DNA of 64,000 nt, taken from G965215055 sp965242685. Lineage in GTDB: Bacteria; Pseudomonadota; Gammaproteobacteria; UBA4575. Below, piece after piece: positions 36,278 through 43,571 of this stretch; the first letter of the stretch is position 1; every line of letters starts with the position of its first letter. Location of the stretch: contig OZ251487.1 of the NCBI GenBank assembly GCA_965242685.1, positions 992,001-1,056,000 on the forward strand. The letters are read 5' to 3'. A model generated the notes under the pieces. It was not told where the DNA came from and made no database searches. It was given only the letters and a program-made list of their open reading frames with translations. The position numbers and the translations under genes were made by a program.

Positions 36278-37783
36278 TCAATCCTTCTTCTCAAACATCA
36301 ATTCCCTGAATATTGGCTCGATGGTTTTGGCGGTGGGGGTGTCGGGGATGGCATTTAGGGTGTGGTCGCCGTTGGTGTAGATGGTGTCAAGGTTTTTGGG
36401 GAGTTTGGAGCGGTGGCGGGTAACCCAGTCGTTCAGTGCCTGGTTGTCGGTGTGGTCGAGGTTGCGCCAGAGGATTAGGCAGTGTTGCCCTTGCGCGTCT
36501 TTGCCGGTGATGGCGAGTATGCCGTCGATCCTTTGGCGCGTGTGCACCCGCAAGCCGAGCAGGTAGTTGAAGGTTTCGGGCAGGTCGACGGGGGTTTCTT
36601 CACGGGTGCCGTCCCGTACTACGGAGAGGGTGTAGGCAAACGGGTCTTTGAAGTCTTTGCCCAACAGGCTTGCACTCTGTGCCGTTTCTTCCCCCAGCAT
36701 GTAGCGCAAGCGGTAGTCTTCGGCGAGGTCGGCGTTTTCTGCCAGCACGTCGCCGGCGGGCGGGTTGAGTTCGAGGCTGTCCATCGTGTCTTCGTAGGAT
36801 TCGAGGCGGAGGGTCTTGAACAGTTGCGAGACGCCCTCGCGCGAGACCGGTCTGCCGTCTTTCCAGTCTTTGGAGTAGGTGACTTTTTTGATGCGAGGGA
36901 GCAGGACGGTATCAAAGTGATGCCCCATTTCGACGAGGATGTATTTACGCCCGCCGCCGTCTTCCCGATTGAGGTTGATGACGGCGTGACCGGTGGTGCC
37001 GGAACCGGCGAAGTAGTCGAGGACGTATGAGTTTTTCCATGAGTGCGTAACGCTTTTTACCAAGTATCGTATAAGTTTCTCTGGCTTGGGATGGGATTTT
37101 TCAAAAACACTATCTTTGAAAAGATCGATAATTTGTTGAGAGGCATCTTCGTTTGTCTCCATTTTATAGTGAACCGGAGAAAGGATATTTTTCATCTTTT
37201 TTACTTCTCCGCCATGCTTAATATGCCTGGGTCGGAAAGGGTTTTTACTGATACTGATTCGCACCTCGTCTTCAGAAGCCAAAACTTCGTTTAATTTATC
37301 TTGAGAGTAGCGCCACTCACCTTCCATTCGGAAAGCGTTTTTATTCAGTCTTCCTGATACAACAACATCATTCAATAGACGTGTAACAATACTTCCTGTA
37401 GACATATCTTGCGCACGATAAAGTCCGTCTTTGCATCCAAAACTCACAGAATTTTCGGGGAAACAAAGAACACTTGGTGAGTTACCAGCATTGTGCAATG
37501 GTATAGATTTTCCTTCTGCGGTGGTTTCAACAGAATATGGGGGGCTTGTCTTTGATTCTTTGTTGAACGCTAAAATGAAGTCCGTTAATTTCCCAATGTT
37601 CCGATGGAGAAAAGACGGTTTCCTTTTCTTTTCCCAAATAATTTCCGAGGCAAAATTTTCAGCACCATAAACTTTTTCCATACCTAACCACGCATGAACA
37701 CATTCAGTTTCATCAATGGAGAAAAAGAATACACCACTAGATGACTGCAATCTCTTTGCAATCTCGGCCAAATTCACAAACAT
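36278..37783 (-). CDS. Type III R-M Mod subunit, catalytic C-terminal part (out of frame with its upstream part)
   Basis: This 501-codon piece is the main body of a beta-class adenine methyltransferase. It includes the SAM-binding FxGxG region YFAGSGTTGHAV and the target-recognition stretch. The DPPY motif lies 40-odd bases upstream of its first ATG and in the same frame (IYIDPPYNTGADGF), so the true polypeptide must begin further upstream. With a G-tract length divisible by three, this piece joins the one at 37774-38385 to give a 701- or 702-residue protein. With 20 G they are in different frames and the catalytic part lacks its DPPY motif unless frameshifting occurs. The AbiJ-like gene follows after 18 bp. 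Confidence 0.85.
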   Translation of the reverse strand: MFVNLAEIAKRLQSSSGVFFFSIDETECVHAWLGMEKVYGAENFASEIIWEKKRKPSFLHRNIGKLTDFILAFNKESKTSPPYSVETTAEGKSIPLHNAGNSPSVLCFPENSVSFGCKDGLYRAQDMSTGSIVTRLLNDVVVSGRLNKNAFRMEGEWRYSQDKLNEVLASEDEVRISISKNPFRPRHIKHGGEVKKMKNILSPVHYKMETNEDASQQIIDLFKDSVFEKSHPKPEKLIRYLVKSVTHSWKNSYVLDYFAGSGTTGHAVINLNREDGGGRKYILVEMGHHFDTVLLPRIKKVTYSKDWKDGRPVSREGVSQLFKTLRLESYEDTMDSLELNPPAGDVLAENADLAEDYRLRYMLGEETAQSASLLGKDFKDPFAYTLSVVRDGTREETPVDLPETFNYLLGLRVHTRQRIDGILAITGKDAQGQHCLILWRNLDHTDNQALNDWVTRHRSKLPKNLDTIYTNGDHTLNAIPDTPTAKTIEPIFRELMFEKKD

Positions 37784-38385
37784 GGACAGCCAAGCACTAT
37801 GTTGGTACCCATCTTTGTAAATAAATCCGTCAGCACCCGTGTTATACGGCGGGTCGATATAGATACAGTTGATCTGCCCCCCCCCCCCCCCCCCCCGCGA
37901 TACCTTTCCTGTAACAGATTCAGCGCCTGAAAGTTTTCGCCGTGGATTAAAAGCCCGTCGGTCTGTTCGTCCAACGGGCCGGCTGCCGATAGGGACGCCA
38001 GCAAGCGGTCGGTAAAGTCGCGGTCAAAGTGGCGGGTGTCTATCACCAGGTAGGGGTTGGCTTTGAGAAAGGCGAGGTCGGGCGGATCCTGCCAGCCGAT
38101 GTCGCCGTTGCCTAGATCACCGGTACTTTCATCGGCGGCGTACAGTTTGATCCATTCTTGACGCTGGGCGGGATTGGCGGCGATCTCGGCATACATCGCC
38201 TCGGGTATGCGATCCAGCGTGACGCACCAGTGGGTCTCCAGCACGAATTTCTTCTTCAGCCAAAGCTGTTTTTGAAAGTCTTCCAGTTGCGCCAGGAAGT
38301 CGATGATCTTGCCGCCGACATGCCGGATCGCGCGCACCTGTGCCAGGGATCGTTCAAGGCGGGCGGTGTCGTGGTTATTTGACAT
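37774..38385 (-). CDS. Type III R-M Mod subunit, upstream part, ending at the poly-G frameshift (OFF form)
   Basis: Reads as 203 codons. The first ~160 residues match the middle of long type III Mod proteins as I remember them: KIIDFLAQLEDFQKQLWLKK, LETHWCVTLDRIPE, then LDEQTDGLLIHGENFQALN and LLQERYR. A glycine run encoded by the 20-G tract follows, after which the frame is wrong and stops after about 30 foreign residues, without the DPPY motif. Adding one G or removing two restores the frame into the piece at 36278-37783. The ATG at 38385 has no strong Shine-Dalgarno. Confidence 0.82.
   Translation of the reverse strand: MSNNHDTARLERSLAQVRAIRHVGGKIIDFLAQLEDFQKQLWLKKKFVLETHWCVTLDRIPEAMYAEIAANPAQRQEWIKLYAADESTGDLGNGDIGWQDPPDLAFLKANPYLVIDTRHFDRDFTDRLLASLSAAGPLDEQTDGLLIHGENFQALNLLQERYRGGGGGGGRSTVSISTRRITRVLTDLFTKMGTNIVLGCPCL
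37877..37896 (-). repeat. 20-nt homopolymer (poly-G on the coding strand) in mod: phase-variation tract
   Basis: A continuous run of 20 C on the plus strand, equal to 20 G in the mod reading direction. It lies between the codons for LLQERYR and the codons for QINCIYIDPPY. Frame arithmetic: the distance from the ATG at 38385 to the stop at 36278 is 2108 bp, two more than a multiple of three. The frame is closed at 20 and open at 18 or 21. Tracts of this length are highly mutable by slippage. The exact count in any assembly is uncertain. Confidence 0.9.
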
Positions 38386-38426
38386 ACAAAGGCATTATCC
38401 TACAATGACGATGAAAAGGGGAAAAC

Positions 38427-38762
38427 GTGGAAGACTTATTATTGATACTGGGGCAAACGGTTGTTATCGTCGGCTCGCTTGGCTGGCTGAATATTTATGT
38501 CTACAGAAATACAGGAAAACGCATTTGCGACAAGATAGACAGCCTGACACAACAGATTTCAGAAGCAAACGAACGCGCACGGTTTGCAAGTATGGAAAGA
38601 GAGATTGCCGGTTTAAGGGCGGATGTCTCTGGTTTGAAAACGAAATTCTCCAGTCTGGAAGAAAGATTTTCCGGTTTGGAGAAGAAATTTTCCGGTATGG
38701 AAGGTAAGGTTGATAGCTTACATTTTATCATCGCTCCGAAACTCGAACTTAAAGAGGCATAA
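38427..38762 (+). CDS. Small membrane-anchored coiled-coil protein (111 aa)
   Basis: Begins with GTG at 38427, preceded by an AAGGGG Shine-Dalgarno. An N-terminal membrane helix (LLLILGQTVVIVGSLGWLNI) is followed by a charged helical region with near-perfect seven-residue steps: LRADVSGLKTKFSSLEERFS, GLEKKFSG, MEGKVDSL. This predicts a coiled coil. It is on the opposite strand to mod and lies inside the mod locus. I do not recognise a named family. Similar small anchored coiled-coil proteins are common accessory genes. Confidence 0.55.
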   Translation: MEDLLLILGQTVVIVGSLGWLNIYVYRNTGKRICDKIDSLTQQISEANERARFASMEREIAGLRADVSGLKTKFSSLEERFSGLEKKFSGMEGKVDSLHFIIAPKLELKEA

Positions 38763-38775
38763 CTCCCCTTATCCC

Positions 38776-38811
38776 AAATCGTCCAGATTTAATACCTCGC
38801 TCTCGAGGTAC
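38776..38811. repeat. Direct repeat, copy 2: remnant of the 3' end of a mod N-terminal gene
   Basis: This 36-bp segment matches 39425-39460 at 33 of 36 positions and in the same orientation. Read on the minus strand it encodes YLESEVLNLDDL and then a glycine and a stop. That parallels YLKTEVLNLDDF at the end of the intact mod N-terminal gene. The three differences suggest it comes from a related but distinct allele. Confidence 0.75.
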
Positions 38812-38816
38812 GTATA

Positions 38817-39050
38817 TTAATAGAACGTCCGGATCAGGGCTATTGCAATAGCCATCATTGCGGCGACCAGGATGCCGAGAAGCCAGCGCAAGATTGAAGT
38901 TTCTTTTTTTTCGATTAAGGTCTCAAGGCGGGCAATATCCTCTCTCTTTGCCACGTGCTCCATTTGAGTTTCTATTTTTATAAGGCGGGCTTTGATGTCA
39001 TCGTCCCCAGGCGGGCCAGGTGGAGGCGAAAGTGTTGCGACATTATCCAT
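38817..39050 (-). CDS. Small protein with coiled coil and C-terminal membrane anchor (77 aa)
   Basis: From ATG at 39050 the product has a proline-rich start (LSPPPGPPGDDD), an amphipathic helical stretch (IKARLIKIETQMEHVAKRED...LETLIEKKE), and a C-terminal membrane helix (LRWLLGILVAAMMAIAIALI). This layout recalls small hemolysin XhlA/DUF1640-type anchored proteins; the family is not certain. An alternative ATG at 39071 overlaps the upstream gene. It starts just after the 87-aa gene stops, so the two form a pair. Confidence 0.55.
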   Translation of the reverse strand: MDNVATLSPPPGPPGDDDIKARLIKIETQMEHVAKREDIARLETLIEKKETSILRWLLGILVAAMMAIAIALIRTFY

Positions 39051-39052
39051 AC

Positions 39053-39316
39053 TCAGGATTGTATGCCCCACTCATTCGCTTTTTCCCAAAGTGCCCGGTC
39101 ATAAAAACCATAGAAGTTATCCATTTTAATGACTACGCCTTGTTTGCCATCCACTCCAATGCCAAGCTCTTCGCAAATTTCAGCGCAAGTAGTTTGCCGA
39201 CTTGCAACCATCCATACCCTATCGTCCAGAACTTCGTGTTTGTTGGGAAATTTCTCTGCTATGAGCGACGCATTCACGTCCTCGTCGGTTGGAGAAATAA
39301 CTATAAATCGCTTCAT
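39053..39316 (-). CDS. Hypothetical protein (87 aa)
   Basis: A small soluble protein starting at ATG 39316, with an AAAGGGG Shine-Dalgarno at good spacing. The sequence begins KRFIVISPTDEDVNASLIAE, has a central block WMVASRQTTCAEICEELGI and ends YGFYDRALWEKANEW. It has no recognised domain. The end pattern (aromatic-rich, then A-L-W-E) is reminiscent of small conserved proteins in defence islands, but no name can be given. Together with the next gene it forms a two-gene cassette lying between direct repeats inside the mod locus. Confidence 0.55.
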   Translation of the reverse strand: MKRFIVISPTDEDVNASLIAEKFPNKHEVLDDRVWMVASRQTTCAEICEELGIGVDGKQGVVIKMDNFYGFYDRALWEKANEWGIQS

Positions 39317-39408
39317 GGCTTGACCCCTTTAGGTATCAATTATTTTTTACCTTTTTAGCCAAAAAATCAACATTGTATTGATGCAGTCAACACGAATGCG
39401 CAATCAAG

Positions 39409-40410
39409 TTACGCATCGCTTGCAAAATCGTCCAGATTTAATACTTCGGTCTTGAGGTACATGTCCAGCTCGCGGTGCAGGAAACCGCCCAGGTCTTTGT
39501 GGATGAAGTAGTCGAAGCTGTTTTTGGCGGTGTAACGCTCGACGTGTTTTTCCAGCAAGGTGCGGTCGCTGTTGGCTTCAGTGGGCGCCGGGGTCGCCAG
39601 TCGTGCGCGCCAGTCATCGTCCACACGCGCAAGGATACGTTGTACCGTGTCCCGGTTGATGCGGTTTTGCTGCCGGCTACCTTGCTTGCCGTATTTCTTT
39701 TTTTCACCCTCGGTTAAGGGGCGATGCTCGAAACGGATGGTGAGGCCGTCTTCGGCCACTACGTTGTTTTCCTTTGCCAATATGAAACGGCGCTGCTTGT
39801 CGGCGGCTTCCTTGATGTTGTCCTTTTCGTTGTCGGCGGCGGCTATCTCGAAGCGCACGCGGACGTTCTCGCCCACCATAAAGCAATAGGCGGCGTAGTT
39901 TTCGGTGGTCTTGATGTAGTACTGGTCGGCATTCGCCCAGTGCAGTTTGACTTCTTCGCCGTCATAGGGGATGAGGTACGCCGAACGTCCCCCGCCGGTG
40001 TAGCGACGCTGTGAGATGAAGTCGCCTTCGCTGTAATAGCGGGCGAAGAAGTTGGCCAGGTGGTTGTATATGTCGGCTTCGTCGTCGTCCTTTTTGTATG
40101 TGGCACGGCGTTCCTGTAGTTCGATGACTCGCGGGGCGGTATCCGGATCGTAGCCAAGTTGGCGCGCTTGTTGGCGGGCATCCGCCAGTTCTTTTTCCAG
40201 CCTTCGCCCTTCTTTTTCACCAGTGAGGGCAAGTTTTTTCCGTATCTGCGGCAGCAGGCCGTCATCGAGGAATTTTTCAATTTCCAGCGCCTTGTACTTC
40301 ATCACCCGGTACAGGCCGAAGTCCAGGTCGCCGCGATCAAGCTGGAACATCTCGCGCAACAGCACCTTCAGACGCTCGAATTTTTCTCCGGATGCCGCGG
40401 CGGGTGACAC
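39409..40410 (-). CDS. Type III R-M Mod subunit, N-terminal part encoded as a separate gene
   Basis: A 333-residue protein that matches the N-terminal third of long type III Mod-like methyltransferases: FERLKVLLREMFQLDRGDLDFG, GLYRVMKYK, a central charged coiled region, GGGRSAYLIPYDGEEVKLHW, NYAAYCFMVGE and the final FIHKDLGGFLHRELDMYLK followed by TEVLNLDDF and a stop. In the fused proteins I recall, this point leads directly into the 'KIIDFLAQLEDFQK' region, which here begins about 1 kb further on at 38385. It carries no catalytic motifs itself. Either the subunit is naturally split or the gene was interrupted; a second allele remnant ends at the same place, favouring a natural split. Confidence 0.75.
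   Translation of the reverse strand: MSPAAASGEKFERLKVLLREMFQLDRGDLDFGLYRVMKYKALEIEKFLDDGLLPQIRKKLALTGEKEGRRLEKELADARQQARQLGYDPDTAPRVIELQERRATYKKDDDEADIYNHLANFFARYYSEGDFISQRRYTGGGRSAYLIPYDGEEVKLHWANADQYYIKTTENYAAYCFMVGENVRVRFEIAAADNEKDNIKEAADKQRRFILAKENNVVAEDGLTIRFEHRPLTEGEKKKYGKQGSRQQNRINRDTVQRILARVDDDWRARLATPAPTEANSDRTLLEKHVERYTAKNSFDYFIHKDLGGFLHRELDMYLKTEVLNLDDFASDA
39425..39460. repeat. Direct repeat, copy 1: 3' end of the mod N-terminal gene
   Basis: This 36-bp stretch of coding sequence matches 38776-38811 at 33 of 36 positions in direct orientation. The two copies are 649 bp apart and flank the 87-aa and 77-aa genes. Confidence 0.75.
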
Positions 40411-40625
40411 GATCAGGGCAAGGTGTTCCGAGGCGCGACGCCGGCGCCGTTATTTTGATTCAGTAGTGGTTGCGGGCAGGAATTTCGCGGGTTGAAACTC
40501 GCACCACGCGGGCGTGCCGAAGGCGGCGCAAATACGCCGCCGGGCACGTGCGGGCACGGGCAAGTTTTTTTGCATCCCCGACCATCCTGCCCGGCTATTC
40601 CAAGCACCGCGTTATCATTCCAGTA

Positions 40626-41231
40626 TTATTTCACCAACTTACAACGCACCGTGAGCATTGCCAACGGTTTGTCGGCATGGTACATGTCGTTTTCGCGGAT
40701 GATTCCTTCTTCACCCTCGAAGTAGTGAACGAGTAATTCCCACTGCGCCGTGATCGGCTCTTTGTTGTCGGTATGCATGAGTATGTTCGTCATGCCGACA
40801 AACTCCACTCCGTGCTCCTTAATGTGGTCAAGTCCGCTGACAAACGAAAGGTAATCCCTCCCGTGCATGGCCGAGTCGCCGCAACTGAAGGACGTTTTCC
40901 CCCCCGGCGGAATGGCATCGATCGGGTGAGCACCCGCCTCAAGTGCCATAGAGGGGTCGCCCTCCGCAAGTTTCCGCATCATTTCGCTCGGGGGTCTGCC
41001 TTCCGCATACAAGACGTTACGCTTTTCAGACATGACCCATACACCCGGTTGCAGCGTCTCTTTGTCGCTGATGTTTTCGATGGTGATGTCACAGCTCTCA
41101 TACTGCTCCTCCGCCTTCACGCCGGCGGCATACATCAATGCCGTCAAAGCAAAAATTGCTGCCATCCCGTATACAAGCCGTCGCCACGACGCTCCCTTAT
41201 CCAAGCCTACCTTCTGGAAGTTACAAACCAT
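40626..41231 (-). CDS. Exported spondin_N-domain-like protein
   Basis: A 201-residue product with an N-terminal hydrophobic export segment (MAAIFALTALMYAAGVKA, ending about residue 40). The remainder follows the bacterial spondin_N pattern: CDITIENISDKETLQPGVW, LYAEGRPPSEMMRKLAEGDP, IPPGGKTSF, then VEFVGMTNILMHTDN. Such proteins are small secreted beta-sandwich proteins of unknown role. An internal ATG at residue 23 may be the real start. A 215-bp gap with no gene lies between it and the mod N-terminal gene. Confidence 0.6.
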   Translation of the reverse strand: MVCNFQKVGLDKGASWRRLVYGMAAIFALTALMYAAGVKAEEQYESCDITIENISDKETLQPGVWVMSEKRNVLYAEGRPPSEMMRKLAEGDPSMALEAGAHPIDAIPPGGKTSFSCGDSAMHGRDYLSFVSGLDHIKEHGVEFVGMTNILMHTDNKEPITAQWELLVHYFEGEEGIIRENDMYHADKPLAMLTVRCKLVK

Positions 41232-41279
41232 GATTCTCTCCGTAATGTTTTTGTTGAAGACGATAGATTTTTTGCGGGC

Positions 41280-43544
41280 TTATTTGCCTTGTTTGTAGTG
41301 TACCTTTACGTCATCAACGTTACAATAGCCGTGCGAGAGCCTTGTGCCGCGTTTGCCGCGCGTGCCCATGTATTTTTCTATCTCTTTTGCATTCATGTTC
41401 TTGATGCGTTTTCCGGAATACAGCGTGATGGATTCTTTGTCGCCGACCAGCGTGACGATGCGCATGGATTCTTCGCCCTGTGCAAATTTTTTGCCCGGAA
41501 TGCCGAGAATTTTGTTGCCCCTGCCCTTCGATAATACGGGCAGCTCTTGCAGAGGCACCACCAGCATATTTCCTGTCGAACCGATGGCGACGATCCGCTC
41601 CCGTTCTATATCGCGTACCTTGACCGGCGGCATGGGTTGCGCACCTTTAGGGACGGAAAGCACCGCCTTGCCGGCGCGCAGGCGGGCAACCATGTCTTCG
41701 AACTTGGCTATAAAGCCGTGGCCGGTATTGCCGGCAAGCAGGAAATGGTCATCCGGTTCGCCCATCATCACGCCCACGAAGCTGACGCCGTCGGCGAGTT
41801 TGAAACGACTGCTTAACGGCTCGCCCTGGCCGCGTGCCGAAGGCAGGCTGTGTGCGGGCAAGGCGTAACAGCGGCCGGCGGAATCTATAAATGATACCGA
41901 CTGGCTTGATCTGCCGGCGGCGTGTGCCTGATAGCTGTCGCCGGAGCGGTAGCTCAGTTCTTTAGCATTTATATCCGTACCCTTGGCGGCGCGCACCCAT
42001 CCCTGTCGAGACAACACTACGGTGATCGGCTCGGACTGTACCAGGCTGGATTCGTCCATAGCGGTCGCGGCTTCTCGGGCGATCAGTTTTGAGTGCCGTT
42101 CATCACCAAATTCTTTGGCATCGCTTTTCAGCTCCTTTTTGACCAAGGTCTTCAGACGGCGGTCGGATCGCAGCGTCAATTCAAGGCGCTTGCGCTCCTC
42201 GCCCAACTGTTGTTGTTCGGCACGGATGTTTATTTCTTCCAGGCGGGACAAGTTGCGTAGCCTTAGGTTTAGGATGGCTTCCGCCTGGATCTCGTCTAGG
42301 CGGAATCTTTCCATCAGCTTTTCCTTAGGGGACTCGTGGGTGCGGATGATGGCGATGACTTCATCGATGTTGAGATGGGCGACGAGTAGGCCGTCCAGCT
42401 CATGCAGGCGTTGTTTGACCTTGTCCAGCCGCCATTGCAGCCGCCGTTTTACCGTGGCGATGCGGAAGGTGAGCCACTCGCGCAACAGGGTACGCAGGTT
42501 TTTGACCGCGGGGCGGTTATTGATACCGATGACGTTGAAGTTGATACGATAACTACGCTCCAGGTCGGTGGTGGCAAACAGGTGCGACATCAGCGCTTCG
42601 GCGTCCACTCGGTTGCTGCGCGGGGAAATGACGATTCTGACGGGGTTTTCATGGTCGGACTCATCGCGCAAGTCTTGTACCATAGGCAGCCTCTTCAGCT
42701 GCATCTGTTGTGCGATCTGTTCCAATACCTTCGCCCCGGATACCTGATAAGGCAGCGCGGTGATGATCAGCTCGCCGTCTTCCTGTGTGTAGCAGGCGCG
42801 CATACGAACGGCACCGGTGCCGGTGGCGTAGGCGGCGCGGATCTCTTCGGATGTGGAGATGATCTCCGCCTCGGTGGGATAGTCGGGGCCTTTGACGTGT
42901 TCACAGAGTTCCTCCACAGTGGCTCTCGGATGCTCCAGCAGGTACACACAGGCGTCGACGATTTCCCTTATGTTGTGGGGCGGTACGTCGGTGGACATCC
43001 CCACCGCAATGCCCATGCCGCCGTTCAGCAGTACGTTGGGTAAACGCGCCGGCAGGATGACGGGTTCGGACAGTGTGCCGTCAAAGTTTGGCGTCCACTC
43101 GGCGGTGCCCTGGTCAAGCTCCCGCAACAGTGCCTTGGCGTATCTCGTCAATCGGGATTCGGTATAGCGCATGGCGGCAAAGGACTTGGGGTCGTCGGTC
43201 GAACCCCAATTGCCCTGCCCGTCGATCAACGGGTAGCGGTAAGAGAACGGTTGCGCCATCAGCACCATCGCCTCGTAACACGCACTGTCGCCGTGCGGGT
43301 GATACTTGCCGATGACGTCGCCGACGGTACGCGCGGATTTCTTGGGCTTGGAGATCGCGGATAATCCCAATTCGGACATGGCGTAGATGATCCTGCGTTG
43401 TACCGGTTTCAAGCCATCGCCGATATGAGGCAGGGCGCGATCCAGGATGACGTACATGGAGTATTCCAGGTACGCCTTTTCAATAAATTCTTGAATGGGG
43501 CGGCTTTCCGTCTCCTGAAAGTCCATCGTTAAGTTTTCGTTCAT
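41280..43544 (-). CDS. parC: DNA topoisomerase IV subunit A
   Basis: ParC is the DNA-cleaving subunit of topoisomerase IV, which decatenates daughter chromosomes. The catalytic tyrosine is Tyr127 (AAMRYTESR). The quinolone-determining region reads YHPHGDSACYEAM with Ser87 and Glu91 both unmodified, the susceptible-type residues. The 754-residue length and the reduced C-terminal domain fit ParC rather than GyrA. parE lies 27 bp upstream on the same strand. Confidence 0.97.
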   Translation of the reverse strand: MNENLTMDFQETESRPIQEFIEKAYLEYSMYVILDRALPHIGDGLKPVQRRIIYAMSELGLSAISKPKKSARTVGDVIGKYHPHGDSACYEAMVLMAQPFSYRYPLIDGQGNWGSTDDPKSFAAMRYTESRLTRYAKALLRELDQGTAEWTPNFDGTLSEPVILPARLPNVLLNGGMGIAVGMSTDVPPHNIREIVDACVYLLEHPRATVEELCEHVKGPDYPTEAEIISTSEEIRAAYATGTGAVRMRACYTQEDGELIITALPYQVSGAKVLEQIAQQMQLKRLPMVQDLRDESDHENPVRIVISPRSNRVDAEALMSHLFATTDLERSYRINFNVIGINNRPAVKNLRTLLREWLTFRIATVKRRLQWRLDKVKQRLHELDGLLVAHLNIDEVIAIIRTHESPKEKLMERFRLDEIQAEAILNLRLRNLSRLEEINIRAEQQQLGEERKRLELTLRSDRRLKTLVKKELKSDAKEFGDERHSKLIAREAATAMDESSLVQSEPITVVLSRQGWVRAAKGTDINAKELSYRSGDSYQAHAAGRSSQSVSFIDSAGRCYALPAHSLPSARGQGEPLSSRFKLADGVSFVGVMMGEPDDHFLLAGNTGHGFIAKFEDMVARLRAGKAVLSVPKGAQPMPPVKVRDIERERIVAIGSTGNMLVVPLQELPVLSKGRGNKILGIPGKKFAQGEESMRIVTLVGDKESITLYSGKRIKNMNAKEIEKYMGTRGKRGTRLSHGYCNVDDVKVHYKQGK

Positions 43545-43571
43545 GTCTTCAACGTCGGTAGCGGGGAACGT

